Notes: generated by a model from the sequence alone, not told the origin. 64,000 bases of DNA from Tengunoibacter tsumagoiensis (GCF_003967535.1 NZ_BIFR01000001.1:549493-613492), one strand, 5' to 3'; shown: positions 29,001-38,147, counted from the first letter of the stretch. A program made the numbers and translations.

Positions 29001-29252
29001 TGCAACAATACGGTCTTTGGTGATCCCATTGTCGGCACATTCAAATCCTGCTCCGTTGCACCTATACCACCTTCAACCTGGACACAGTGTGCCAGCGAGT
29101 GGGGAACCTGTACGGTCCCTGGAACTGTTACCGTGGCCTATGGTTCTGGCAGTACGTATGTATATAAGACAATCACTGGCAGCGTTGGCTGCAACAACAA
29201 CGTCTTTGGCGATCCAACCGTTGGTGTTGCAAAAACCTGCTATTACAAGTAG
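26031..29252 (+). CDS. Giant secreted glycoside hydrolase-like protein B1
   Basis: 1073 residues from a TTG at 26031, chosen for the AAGGAGG site and because B2 begins the same way (LLHRRN/LLHSRN); the ATG at 25980 lies inside the tandem repeat. Signal/anchor at about residues 26-56. Catalytic-type region about 60-600 with LYVEYTNEAWN (N334-E335) and AAYEGGWA (E513), the same Asn-Glu and Tyr-Glu-Gly pattern as family A. Then a CBM6-like sandwich (about 605-720), a DUF1349/concanavalin-like domain (about 730-910), a Thr/Pro linker and two four-cysteine modules. Probably degrades an extracellular polysaccharide, under control of R2. Confidence 0.75.
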   Translation: MLHRRNADHPRSTDGKTIARSNYLRKVLVNVGATILSIGMLMMALFWLMPTRSSHAETTPVSKPYVGVNMGLQFDMFTDMMKDSGTWTNTTDNNNAAIDANGWPTQDAQLYIWQGATQMDGTYKLSFNGKATLSNGLSYAQFNNQQYNASTNTTTVDMVVTDTGFENFQLTFKNTQRTATSATNTGVTNVQVFRPTSEGSTTAFASSTIFTPWIESAVAPYSYMRFMSGTNWNSSVNWSDRTTVNYATQQKVLPGESGFEGNQMAFEYMVKLANETNLDLYVNVPDRANDDYITKLAQLVLYGSDGTTPYTSPQSNPVWAPLNANLHLYVEYTNEAWNFQFQQAHDIDSYADQEACGVSSFNACPSPIPTTSPINYDGASNEDIFRFRYYAQQSEHVSSLFRSVFGDSAMGSRVRPLLFWQYDNLNNTAQTEIQFLNDYYNNADGVQHVSNPHPLSYYFWGGGGAVYYHSNNDNASTVDGIFNAGIPSDDYQKTLTIESYWAHAYGLHDAAYEGGWAIGGDGATTLQNQAKNDPRAKQTMLNSYNDFVQAGGDLYTVGTYGQWDHAITASSSPLVQAAAAINASTYTVPAVTLGFEVAGSTIIPAAQYTVTENYAGNNRTNLGVTTSYQLRIDTTGSYQIAVGIGNATSGGKVGVYVDGALLSTITVPNTGSTTSYQSIVAGSSSLTAGVHSVQLRATANASGSSYAGYVNALFVQPGTGTPPSVPTPGALPSGWLSQDIGGVGLSGAASYASSTGTYTLTASGGDIWNSADQFRFAYQQLTGDGSIVARVTSLSNSNPYAKIGVMMRDSLNASAANVMSYYSPSGDTTYESRTTDNGTTNHPTPIQRTPPYWVKLVRAGNTFTGYNSPDGQNWTQQGSDTITMPSTIYLGLAVDAHDNTILTTGTIDNVTLTGSISGSNPTPTPTPTPNPTPTPTPIPTQTPTPTPTPPPASWMQCASEGGTCTFSGTQVVRYGANGHYNYQTATGSIGCNNTVFGDPIVGTFKSCSVAPIPPSTWTQCASEWGTCTVPGTVTVAYGSGSTYVYKTITGSVGCNNNVFGDPTVGVAKTCYYK

Positions 29253-29535
29253 ATTGGAGTCATTTCAAGTGGCTTAAAACCATTTCAATGAGCTCCAGGC
29301 CATTTTCACTGTTCTTGTAGAAAAGCATACAAGCGATCTCCACAGACCTCCTTCTTGTGGGCCTGTAGAGATCGCTCTTGCCAGTAATCTACACATATCC
29401 AAAGATCCTGATAACCACTTGATACTATAATACGCACTTTTCAGATTTTAAACACATCAGTTGAATTGAAACAACAATTGAAATTTAATCTCTGTGATCC
29501 CAGTAAAGGTTACAGAAAAACAGAAGTTATATCCC
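29253..29535. other. Spacer B1 to R2 promoter
   Basis: Contains the B1 terminator at 29332-29376; nothing else recognised. Confidence 0.5.
29332..29376 (+). terminator. Hairpin after B1
   Basis: AGCGATCTC pairs with GAGATCGCT, extended inward by ACAG/CTGT with small mismatches. It lies 80 nt past the B1 stop. It is followed by CTTGCC rather than a T-run, so it may be a weak or Rho-assisted terminator. Confidence 0.6.
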
Positions 29536-29591
29536 TTGACAAAAGCTCGTTAAGCAGGTTATACTGCTCTATAGCAACTGCTCTATAGCAG
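29536..29591 (+). promoter_or_regulatory. R2 promoter with self-operator
   Basis: TTGACA (29536-29541), 18-nt spacer, TATACT (29560-29565), then two direct copies of TGCTCTATAGCA spanning 29564-29591. It lies about 90 nt before the R2 start. The same operator in the opposite orientation serves B1, which implies autoregulation. Confidence 0.78.
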
Positions 29592-29677
29592 TAACGCCAT
29601 ACAAATAGTGGTAAATTGGCCAGTATGTTTTAGGGAATGCCTTCAGTGTAGAGGGTGATACAAAGGAGTGAGAGTTA

Positions 29678-30796
29678 GTGACAGAGTCATCGAAGCCACG
29701 TTCTAATTTAAAGGTGCAGGAACTCTGTGCACTTTTACGCGAACTGGCTTTTCAGAAAGGGCCAGGCGCAAAGCTCCCCACAACCCGGGAGCTCTGTGAG
29801 CAGTTCAATACAACTCCTGCCACCCTCAACGATGCTTTGAAAGAGCTCGAATCTCAAAATATTATCTACTGTAAACTACGCAGTGGTATCTTTGTCTCAC
29901 CCAAATTATATCGCAAATCCATCTGCACGTTATTCTATGCCGACCTCTTTCCAACGGGTGCGGGCACATCGCCCTTCTGGGGCATCTTCTGGTCATTATT
30001 TGCACGAGAAGTCGAACGACGGAGCGAGACCCGCAACGAATACCACACGTTCCATTTTGTTCTGGATCGTTCCGCAACAGACCTGGATCTGCCAGAAGAA
30101 GTGGTCCGTATGATCGAGGCAGGGAATATCCACGGCATTCTGGCAGCTGGTATGCAGATGCCCACCTTTAACTGGCTTACAAAGCACAAGATCCCTTCCG
30201 TCTCTTATGCGGGACTGGGAACATGTATGGTGAATACTGATTCAATTAATCAGACACAGCTGGCAGTAGCCCAACTGGCGGAGCAGGGTTGCCAATCCCT
30301 TGCCTTATGGATGCCAAAATCGCTCCAGGTTGAACTGGAAGCAGACCCTTGTGTTGAATATTTTTCGACTGCCATGAGCACTCATGGACTCACCTTTGAC
30401 CCTCAATTGGTCAGAGCTGGTGGTCCATTCTCCACAAATAAGTGGAGAACGGATTATCAGGAACAGGGCTATCAGCTAACCCTACAGGTCTTTGAAAAGG
30501 GTGCTCTTCCCAGGCCAGATGGCATCTTTATCACTGATGATATGATGACAACAGGCGTGCTGGAAGCTTTAAGTGAGCTCAATATACGTGTTGGCGTTGA
30601 TGTCCAGATCGTTTCACATGCCAATGCTGGTTCGCCAACCCTATTTCGCCAGACGAAACGTCTCTCGATCGTCGAGATCGATCCAGTTGTAATCGTGCAG
30701 ACTATGTTTGCTCTGCTAGATCAACTGATGGCCGGTCAGACGCTAGAGCAACAGAGAGTCATGATTCCTTCAACACTCAAAAAAATTCAACTCTAA
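29678..30796 (+). CDS. GntR-type regulator with sugar-binding-like domain (R2)
   Basis: 372 residues, starting at a GTG after GGAGTGAGAG. GntR winged helix at about 8-75 (KLPTTRELCEQFNTTPATLNDALKELE). The rest resembles a LacI/periplasmic-binding effector domain (LVRAGGPF, DGIFITDDMMTTGVLEAL, VQIVSHANAG). It lies between B1 and B2 on the same strand. Its operator is shared with B1, and B2 has no promoter of its own that could be recognised, so B2 may be read through from R2. It is only distantly similar to R1 and R3. Confidence 0.85.
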   Translation: MTESSKPRSNLKVQELCALLRELAFQKGPGAKLPTTRELCEQFNTTPATLNDALKELESQNIIYCKLRSGIFVSPKLYRKSICTLFYADLFPTGAGTSPFWGIFWSLFAREVERRSETRNEYHTFHFVLDRSATDLDLPEEVVRMIEAGNIHGILAAGMQMPTFNWLTKHKIPSVSYAGLGTCMVNTDSINQTQLAVAQLAEQGCQSLALWMPKSLQVELEADPCVEYFSTAMSTHGLTFDPQLVRAGGPFSTNKWRTDYQEQGYQLTLQVFEKGALPRPDGIFITDDMMTTGVLEALSELNIRVGVDVQIVSHANAGSPTLFRQTKRLSIVEIDPVVIVQTMFALLDQLMAGQTLEQQRVMIPSTLKKIQL

Positions 30797-30820
30797 ACCT
30801 GAGTAAATCGTAATGAAAGG

Positions 30821-30842
30821 TTCTTCGCACTGGTGCGGAGAA
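30821..30842 (+). other. Hairpin between R2 and B2
   Basis: TTCTTCGCAC pairs with GTGCGGAGAA (one T-G pair) around a 2-nt loop. No T-run follows, so read-through into B2 is plausible. It may be an mRNA processing or stability element. The rest of the 266-bp gap shows no clear promoter. Confidence 0.5.
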
Positions 30843-31062
30843 TGTTGCGTCCGGAAAGGATTCGGTGCATGGTTCAGAGTCTCTGCCTTACCCTGGAGAT
30901 GCAGACTTTCTTGATTGTCTGTCAAGCATCTCCCCCCTGATGCTTCCTTTATAATTCATTCGTATCTTTCTATCCACCCTACACATATCATCTATTGGTA
31001 TGTGCAACCTTTTCATTGTTTGATTCTTTTGTTCGGTTGTCTTGTCATAAGGAGGACTTACT

Positions 31063-34000
31063 TTGTTACACAGTCGTAACACAATCAACCGCCATCCCAT
31101 GTCTGAGGATGGCAAACGTGGTCCAGAGCGACTTCGTCTCTTCGTAATTAATGGAGGAGCGGCGCTACTGAGCATAGGAATGCTATTGACCTTCGCATTT
31201 GTGCTGCTTCCAACGCAGCATAGCCATGCAGAGACACAGCCCGTCTCTCGTCCATATGTTGGCATCAATATGGGCGCACAGTTTGATATGTTTACAGACG
31301 TGATGAAGACTACTGGACCCTGGAGCGATATCGGTGACAGCAACAATGCTCCAACTGATGCCAACGGTTGGCCGACCCAGGATGCGCAGGTCTACATCTG
31401 GCAGGGTGCCACAAAGATGGATGGGACCTACAAGATCATCTTTAACGGCCAGGCAACGCTCTCAAATGGCCTGAACTATGGGCAGTTTAGCAATCAACAG
31501 TATAATGCAGCCACCAATACGACCACCGTCGACATGGTTGTCACTGATACTGGCTTTGAGAACTTCCAGTTAACGTTCAAGAACACGCAAAGAACTGCCA
31601 GCAGTGCGACCAACACAGGTGTCACGAATGTGCAGGTCTTCCGCCCGATCTCGGAAGGTTCAAGCACAACTTTTGATCCCTCGACAATCTTTACCCCCTG
31701 GATCGAGAGTGCGGTCGCCCCTTACAGCTACATGCGCTTCATGAGCGGCACCAACTGGAATACATCGGTCAACTGGTCGGATCGTACGACCGTAAACTAT
31801 GCCACACAAATGAAGACATTCCCTGGCGAGTCGGGCTTCGAAGGGAACCAGATGGCCTTTGAATATATGGTCAAGCTGGCCAATGATACCAACGAGGACC
31901 TCTATGTCAACGTTCCCGATAAGGTGACCGATGATTACATCACGAAGTTGGCACAACTGACTCTCTATGGTAGTGATGGAACGAATCCCTACACGAGTGC
32001 ACAGAGCAATCCTGTCTGGGCTCCACTCAATCCCAGTCACCATCTCTATGTGGAGTATACCAATGAGGCCTGGAACTTCCAGTTCCAGCAAGCCCATGAT
32101 ATGGACACCAATGCAACTCTGGAGGCCTGTGGAGTCACTAGCTTCTCATCCTGCCCCAATCCTATTCCAACTACCTCTCCCATCAATTATGATGGCGCGA
32201 GTAACGAAGACGTCCTGCGTTTCCGCTATTATGCGCAGCAGGCGGCCCATGTCAGCACGATCTTCCGCAGCGTCTATGGCGATAGCGCAATGGGAAGCCG
32301 GGTTCGCCCATTGCTGTTCTGGCAGTATGACAATCTGAACAATACTGCACTTGCGGAACTGCAATTCATCAATGACTACTACAATAATGCTGACGGCGTG
32401 CAGCATGTTTCGACCCCGCATGCACCTTCGTACTTCTTCTGGGGCGGCGGCGGCGCGGTCTACTACAATAGCAATAACGATAATGCAGGTTCGACTGATG
32501 GCATCTTTAACGCAGGCATTCCCAGCAATGATTATCAGAAGACCCTGAACATTGAAGCCTACTGGACACATGCCTATGGCCTCCATACCGTCGCGTATGA
32601 AGGTGGCTGGGCAGTTGGTGGAGATGGTGCAACGACTGCGCAAAATCAGGCAAAGGATGATCCACGCGCTAAACAAAGCATGCTTGATTCCTTCAATGAT
32701 TTTGCTCGCTCAGGTGGAGATCTGTATACCGTTGGAACGTATGGACAGTGGAATGATACACGAAATGCGACATCAGAGCCTCTAGTGCAGGCTGTTGCAA
32801 CCATCAATGCCAGCAACTATGCTGTTCCAGCAATCAACCAGGGTTTTGAAGTTGCAAACAGCGGTGCAACCATCATCCCAGGCGCACAATATACTGTCGC
32901 CGACAATTCTCCCGGCTCGATCCGTACCAATCTGGGGGTAACAACCTCTTATGAACTGCGTGTTGATAGCACAGGTTCGTATCAGGTGGCCTTAAGTGTC
33001 GGCAATACTGGTAATGGTGGTCAGGTGGGAGTCTATGTGGATGGTGCGCTACTCTCGACCATCTCGGTCCCCAATACTGGCAGCAGTACCAGTTATCAGA
33101 ATGTCATTGCTGGCTCTAGCTCACTCTCTGCTGGCTTGCACTCGGTCCAGTTGCGGGCCACGGCGAATGGCAATGGCAGCAGCTATGCTGGCTACGTCAA
33201 TGCACTGTTTGTTCAGCCTGGAACCGGAACACCTCCCAACGTTCCAACGCCTGGTAGCCTCCCCTCAGGCTGGCAGAATCAGGATATTGGAAGCGTGGGT
33301 CTGCCAGGCGCAGCATCCTATGCAAACGGGACCTATACAGTAACGGCTTCGGGCGGTGATATCTGGAACTCAGCCGACCAGTTTAACTTTACCTATCAGC
33401 AGTTGACAGGGGATGGCTCGATTGTCGCTCGCGTCACTTCGCTCAGCAATTCAAACCCTTATGCTAAAGCTGGTGTGATGATGCGCGATTCATTGAGTGC
33501 AAGTGCAGCCAATGTCATGACCTACTATAGTCCCAGTGGCGATACAACCTATGAATCGCGCACAACAGACAATGGCAATACCAATCATCCTAATGCGATC
33601 CAACGTGCTGCGCCCTACTGGGTGAAGTTAGTCCGCTCTGGAAATACCTTTACAGGCTATAACTCCCCAGATGGACAGAACTGGACACAGCAGGGAACTG
33701 ATACGATTACGATGCCCAATACCATCTACATTGGTTTAGCTATCGATGCGCACGAAAATACGATTCTGACGACGGGTACATTGGACAATGTCTCCCTGAC
33801 CGGAAATGTTTCGGGCACGACTGGCACTCCAACTCCAACGCCCACGCCAACGTCGACACCAACGCCTACGCCGACTTCAACACCTACGCCATCGGGCTGG
33901 ACACAGTGCGCTAATGAGGGTGGCACCTGCACCTTCAGTGGCACGCAGGTCGTTCGCTTTGGAGCCAATGGGCACTATAACTATCAGACGGCAACGGGCA

Positions 34001-34260
34001 GCATTGGCTGTAACAATACGGTCTTTGGTGATCCTGCTGTTGGACAGTATAAGACCTGCTCGGTGGCAACGATTCCTCCTTCGGGTTGGACACAGTGCTC
34101 TGGCGAGTGGGGAACCTGCACCGTCCCGGGGACCGTCACGGTAGCCTTTGGCTCCGGTAGCACCTACAAATACCAGACAGTAACGGGCAGTATTGGCTGT
34201 AATAACAGCGTCTTTGGTGATCCCACTCCCGGAGTAGCTAAAAGCTGTTACTACAAATAG
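31063..34260 (+). CDS. Giant secreted glycoside hydrolase-like protein B2
   Basis: 1065 residues from a TTG after AAGGAGG, closely related to B1. Signal/anchor at about 27-56; catalytic-type region with LYVEYTNEAWN (N334-E335) and VAYEGGWA (E513); CBM6-like sandwich; DUF1349/concanavalin-like domain; short Thr/Pro linker; two four-cysteine modules ending in SCYYK. The acid/base and nucleophile assignment is by analogy with clan-A hydrolases. A strong terminator follows. Confidence 0.75.
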   Translation: MLHSRNTINRHPMSEDGKRGPERLRLFVINGGAALLSIGMLLTFAFVLLPTQHSHAETQPVSRPYVGINMGAQFDMFTDVMKTTGPWSDIGDSNNAPTDANGWPTQDAQVYIWQGATKMDGTYKIIFNGQATLSNGLNYGQFSNQQYNAATNTTTVDMVVTDTGFENFQLTFKNTQRTASSATNTGVTNVQVFRPISEGSSTTFDPSTIFTPWIESAVAPYSYMRFMSGTNWNTSVNWSDRTTVNYATQMKTFPGESGFEGNQMAFEYMVKLANDTNEDLYVNVPDKVTDDYITKLAQLTLYGSDGTNPYTSAQSNPVWAPLNPSHHLYVEYTNEAWNFQFQQAHDMDTNATLEACGVTSFSSCPNPIPTTSPINYDGASNEDVLRFRYYAQQAAHVSTIFRSVYGDSAMGSRVRPLLFWQYDNLNNTALAELQFINDYYNNADGVQHVSTPHAPSYFFWGGGGAVYYNSNNDNAGSTDGIFNAGIPSNDYQKTLNIEAYWTHAYGLHTVAYEGGWAVGGDGATTAQNQAKDDPRAKQSMLDSFNDFARSGGDLYTVGTYGQWNDTRNATSEPLVQAVATINASNYAVPAINQGFEVANSGATIIPGAQYTVADNSPGSIRTNLGVTTSYELRVDSTGSYQVALSVGNTGNGGQVGVYVDGALLSTISVPNTGSSTSYQNVIAGSSSLSAGLHSVQLRATANGNGSSYAGYVNALFVQPGTGTPPNVPTPGSLPSGWQNQDIGSVGLPGAASYANGTYTVTASGGDIWNSADQFNFTYQQLTGDGSIVARVTSLSNSNPYAKAGVMMRDSLSASAANVMTYYSPSGDTTYESRTTDNGNTNHPNAIQRAAPYWVKLVRSGNTFTGYNSPDGQNWTQQGTDTITMPNTIYIGLAIDAHENTILTTGTLDNVSLTGNVSGTTGTPTPTPTPTSTPTPTPTSTPTPSGWTQCANEGGTCTFSGTQVVRFGANGHYNYQTATGSIGCNNTVFGDPAVGQYKTCSVATIPPSGWTQCSGEWGTCTVPGTVTVAFGSGSTYKYQTVTGSIGCNNSVFGDPTPGVAKSCYYK

Positions 34261-34319
34261 TCTAGCCAATCACATAGAGAAGTTGAACATGGGCATATTC
34301 TAATCCAGATTAGCCCGGA

Positions 34320-34362
34320 GGGATCAGGTGCGATGAATTGTCGCACCTGATCCCTTTTTATT
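34320..34362 (+). terminator. Intrinsic terminator of B2
   Basis: A perfect 14-bp stem (GGGATCAGGTGCGA and its complement) with a 7-nt loop, followed by TTTTTATT. Confidence 0.95.
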
Positions 34363-34806
34363 AAGGTATGAGAAATACGAATTTCTTCATTGTAACTATC
34401 ATCTTCTGGAGATATAGTGAAATCAGTATAACGGAAGAGTACTTGAAAAATTTCGAAAGCTAAAATGCTCGTAAAGATCATGATAATTTTTTGCCTATTT
34501 CCAGATTAAATCAAAAGAAGAAAGTCCAATTGAGGAAAAACGACAGCCTGTTCGAATAAGGTTTGGAGCGTCGGTTTCGGCGGTGCGATTTTTGCTGATT
34601 GAATATGGCATCAAAAGGCCTGTAGCCTGATTCCAACATACAGAGGTTTACTCTTATAACACACCTTCTAGAGAGACGGTTTTTTTATGTGTGTGCTGCA
34701 CCTCCCTAGATTTTCCATGAGGAGCTTTTTGTTTTACTAGTTCTCAACAATGGCTTGAGATGCGGGTTGAAAGGGAGATTGACAGCTATGGTATCATGGC
34801 AAAAGC
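34363..34806. other. Gene-free spacer with a tRNA-like fragment
   Basis: No credible gene. The 13 bases at 34566-34578 (GAGCGTCGGTTTC) are identical to 34828-34840 inside the tRNA gene: end of the D-stem, 5' anticodon stem and start of the anticodon loop. A weak promoter for the tRNA may be TTGAAA (34767) with TATCAT (34792), 19 nt apart. Confidence 0.5.
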
Positions 34807-34879
34807 GGGGCTGTAGCTCAGTGGATAGAGCGTCGGTTTCCTAAACCGTGCGTCGGAGGTTCGATTCCTCTCAGCCCCA
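34807..34879 (+). tRNA. tRNA-Arg (anticodon CCT)
   Basis: A full cloverleaf of 73 nt. Acceptor GGGGCTG pairs with CAGCCCC and is followed by discriminator A. The D-stem is GCTC/GAGC. The anticodon stem CGGT/ACCG carries loop TTCCTAA, giving anticodon CCT (reads AGG, Arg). The T-arm is GGAGG-TTCGATT-CCTCT. The CCA end is not encoded. Confidence 0.95.
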
Positions 34880-35507
34880 TTCCTCAGTTAAAAACCCCTT
34901 CAACCCGCTCTACAAGCCAAAAAGACCCATACAAGAACTATCGGCAATAGCTCCCGTTTTTGGTCTTTTTTCCCATATATTACTGTCGGAAAAACCGTCC
35001 TCCCAGCGTATTTTCAATGTACCGTGCGTCGGAGATCACAAGGAGTCAAGTTCGTCCTGCTGCCTTTTCTGGAAACCACGACGTGACTTTTTAGCCTTCA
35101 ATACCTGCACGCTTTTTCATATCAAGAATAATTTGACCATTTCCAGTATGTATCATCAAGCACGCTTTTGTTGACATTAATGATAGGGAGTTATATGATG
35201 CTATAAGCACACGGAGGAGACCCACCATAACATTACCACCTACCACTGAGAATATGCTGTTTTATGGTGATAATAGGAATATTTTACGTCAATATGTTGC
35301 CAACAATAGTATTACTTAGCATAACCCGTCTTTAAAGATCTTTTCTGCGGACATGCTCACCTGAAAATACCGCCACCATTTAGAACGTTCATACAAGCGT
35401 CACGAGCATAGAGAAATATCACTAAGGTAACCTGAATTATTCGTTTATTGATGTGAATTATAGATTCAAAATTAAAAGGATCAAGCAATCCAAGTAGTGA
35501 GGTTAAT
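34880..35507. other. Gene-free spacer with a second tRNA-like fragment
   Basis: No credible gene in 628 bp. The 14 bases at 35021-35034 (ACCGTGCGTCGGAG) equal tRNA positions 34845-34858, the 3' anticodon stem through the start of the T-stem. With the fragment at 34566 it covers the tRNA except four bases of the anticodon loop. Local AT content rises toward 35400. Confidence 0.5.
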
Positions 35508-35696
35508 ATGATTGATAATGATGCTGAACTTATTAGGCGGCTGAAAGTTGCTACCAACGACAAGCCTTATAACGAAAATCCCGTTGTTTCTTCCAAGGAT
35601 ATTGTTGATGCAGAAGCTCTTCTTGGTTTTAGTCTTCCTCCATTGCTTAAGTCCATATATTTGGAAGTAAGAGATGGAGGCTTTGGTAAGTGCTAA
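35508..35696 (+). pseudogene. SMI1/KNR4-type protein, N-terminal fragment
   Basis: 62 codons. The end (DAEALLGFSLPPLLKSIYLEVRDGGFG) matches the conserved N-terminal motif of SMI1/KNR4-fold proteins, which often act as immunity proteins against contact-dependent toxins. It stops straight after GGFGKC, where full-length members run on for about 80-100 more residues. No in-frame continuation was seen. A ribosome-site-like GAGG lies before the ATG. Best read as a truncated remnant. Confidence 0.7.
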
Positions 35697-35711
35697 ACAG
35701 CAACAATACCT

Positions 35712-36731
35712 TTAGCTATCCCTGCGTTGCAATTTTTTGTCGATACTTGTCTGCAAATTACGTGCAGAATATGCTCCATCTTTGTTGCCAACAAGAAGAG
35801 AAAGATCATACGATCGTTTCACATGCGCCAGGCACTCATGGAGCTTCTCCTCTGGCCAGAAGCGGGGGTCGCCATCATAACAGTGTGCATACGCCATGTA
35901 ATAATGCCAGTTGATCTGATTACTCTCATAAGCATAATAGCCATCCCTGACGGAACAGAAGACTCCACCTGTACTAAGACGCTCAATCGTACAAGTTGGG
36001 ATCTCTAGAGCCGCACTTAAAAACTCCTTCGTAACAAGATGCTGTGGCAGATAACAATTCCCATTCAAGCTCAGATAACGCAGGGCATCGGGCTGCTCTC
36101 CGTTAGCAAGCCTGAGCCACAAGACCAGTTCCTCATCCTCAGGAATGCGATGAAAGCGATTGGGAGTGTTGAAAGCAAAGAGCGGTTGAACATATTCACA
36201 GAGCTTTTTTGTCCAATGTAAATGGCCACGATAACTACGCAGATAGAGCCGCTCATTCGTTGTCTCAGGCATCTCCGTAAAGATGTCATGATCAGTCGTC
36301 TGATCACAATACAGAAAAAGGACGGCTACTGGCTCCCTCTGCTCTAGCTCCTGTAGCGTCTCAATCCAGACCTGCTTCTCTTGCTCATCTGTCTCTCTGG
36401 CTACATAGCGTTCCGCTTCCTGACGACGTGCGAGATTTTGTGGATCAAGATAGAGATCGTATTCTAGATTTCCGTCCCAAAAAGTGATATAGATCGAGCC
36501 TTCCGAGAGACTACAGTGTAAAGCCTCCTGTAACGTTGACGCTTCGATCCCTTGAATCTGAAAATCACTCGCCTGGAGCTGCTCTTCCCAGGTGCCATGA
36601 ACATGTGCAAAAGGGCTGAAGGAAAGACCATGCCTCCATAAGTAGTGCAGAATGCCAAGAAGCCACTCCTGTGTAAAATTATGACGCTCGATATAAAGAT
36701 ATGAGACATAGGGCGGATTACGCTCACTCAT
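35712..36731 (-). CDS. Uncharacterised intracellular protein
   Basis: 339 residues, not recognised. It is acidic and rich in aromatic residues (Trp, Tyr, Phe), with no signal peptide or membrane segment. An N-terminal part (VSYLYIERHNFTQEWLLGILHYLW) and a segment with LRLANGEQPDALRYLSLNGNCYLP suggest a mixed alpha/beta fold. It lies among broken genes, one of SMI1/KNR4 type, so a link to polymorphic-toxin immunity is possible but unproven. Confidence 0.6.
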   Translation of the reverse strand: MSERNPPYVSYLYIERHNFTQEWLLGILHYLWRHGLSFSPFAHVHGTWEEQLQASDFQIQGIEASTLQEALHCSLSEGSIYITFWDGNLEYDLYLDPQNLARRQEAERYVARETDEQEKQVWIETLQELEQREPVAVLFLYCDQTTDHDIFTEMPETTNERLYLRSYRGHLHWTKKLCEYVQPLFAFNTPNRFHRIPEDEELVLWLRLANGEQPDALRYLSLNGNCYLPQHLVTKEFLSAALEIPTCTIERLSTGGVFCSVRDGYYAYESNQINWHYYMAYAHCYDGDPRFWPEEKLHECLAHVKRSYDLSLLVGNKDGAYSARNLQTSIDKKLQRRDS

Positions 36732-36756
36732 AATCGGGTTCCATTTCTATTTATAA

Positions 36757-37509
36757 TGCCTGGCAAAAACGCCACAATGTACAACGCTGATCGATGGCTG
36801 GGGCAATACTACGATAGACAAAACAAACACTTATATTACTGCTTTTATCAGTAATGATGCGTCAACCATCCAGAAACGGATCGACTTGAACTCCTTGCAA
36901 ATTGGCTCAATAGTCGTTACTCCTGATGATACACTTCTCTATGGGATTATATATATGACGAATGTGTCACCCAAGCGCTATGAATTGGTGCGCTTTGATA
37001 TCGCGCAACACAAGCTAACCGCAACTTACGATTTTGGAGCTCAGGTACCCGGCTCATTGGCTATCGCGCCAGATGGCACTATTTATACGTCTATTCTCTA
37101 TGCCAACCAGGGTTCCAAATCCAGCACCCAATCTCAAAATCAGCCGGAAACGCAGGTTGAAATGTTTACACCTGATCTCATGCCCAGTGGACATTTTGAT
37201 GTTGGACAGTACCCATTATTTCTTGCTATTAGCCCCGCTAACAACGGCACTATAGCTCTTACATACGCTCCTCAAGGGCCACACCGCATAGATACCTTCC
37301 AGGTAAAGACAGGGGCTTCAATCAAACAATATATGATAAGCACCAGGAGTGGAAATACTGCTATTTCCATTTCAACACTTACCAACGGACATTTTGCAGC
37401 TATCGTTACTAGCCCAACTTCACTTTCTATTAGTGACTTTACGGCTACCAATAGCGCTATCCAGTGGCATAATTACAATGGTAATGCTGTTGGTGCGGTT
37501 GCAGGTTAA
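36757..37509 (+). pseudogene. Beta-propeller-like protein, N-terminally truncated
   Basis: The frame is open from a TAA at 36754 to the stop at 37507, about 250 codons, with no good start codon. A TTG at 36886 has no ribosome site. The sequence has repeated blade-like strands: SIVVTPDDTLLYGI, SLAIAPDGTIYTS, FLAISPANNGTIAL. It reads like a remnant of a secreted or cytoplasmic propeller that has lost its 5' part and probably its end. Confidence 0.6.
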
Positions 37510-37800
37510 TCAATCAATGGCTGTTTGATTATTAACTTCTGTGTCAGAACTGTCCACTCTGCAAAATCTCAAACAGAAGAAAGAGCCTGAGAAATGGCTT
37601 GAGAGCTCTATTTTTGATGTTTATATTCTTCTACTTTATCTTAATGAGCCCACCAGAAGGTTTCTTGCTTCTCTTCTTGAAATGAGATCATTACTCCCAC
37701 CGGGTAAGAATAAAGTTTGCGCTTCTTCCCATTGGGGATAACTTTGATCTCGTTTGCACATTCCAGTGGTTTCAAAACATGTTCTTTCTATCCAATATCA

Positions 37801-38067
37801 GGTCCACTTGATCTCTCACCCTGGATTTCTCAATTGCAATGGATTATTAGTGGTGGGGAAAGTGGTAATCATGCCAGACCAATGAATATGGATTGGGCAC
37901 GAGTACTTAGAGACCAATGCCAGGAAGCACATGTTCCCTACTTTTTTAAACAGGTTGGAGGACGCTATCATAATAGCGGTGGCCGCCTCTTGGATGGAAG
38001 AACCTGGAATGAAATGTCAGGTGAAACACCGGCTTTGAGCACATTGGCAGTAAAAACTCTAAGATGA
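37801..38067 (+). pseudogene. C-terminal remnant of a phage Gp37/Gp68 (DUF5131) protein
   Basis: The frame encodes GPLDLSPWISQLQWIISGGESG, ARPMNMDWARVLRDQCQEA, VPYFFKQVGGR and GGRLLDGRTWNEMSGE, which match the C-terminal third of DUF5131/Gp37-Gp68 proteins found in phages and mobile islands. The N-terminal two thirds are missing. Bases 37541-37800 are open in short frames but hold no clear match. A decayed mobile-element gene. Confidence 0.75.
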
Positions 38068-38089
38068 GAAGATGGCGTGTTCTCAATCA

Positions 38090-38123
38090 TTATGATGGCC
38101 GATATGGTCCGCGGCCATCATAA
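38090..38123 (-). terminator. Terminator of the ABC/Mau-like operon
   Basis: A perfect 11-bp stem, TTATGATGGCC with its complement, and a 12-nt loop, 25 nt past the ATPase stop on the minus strand. Confidence 0.75.
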
Positions 38124-38147
38124 TAGCCCCACAATCGCTATCTTCTC

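Noticed and set aside
37541..37741. 66-codon frame before the Gp37/Gp68 remnant
   Set aside because: No ribosome site or family match; at best decayed sequence of the same gene.
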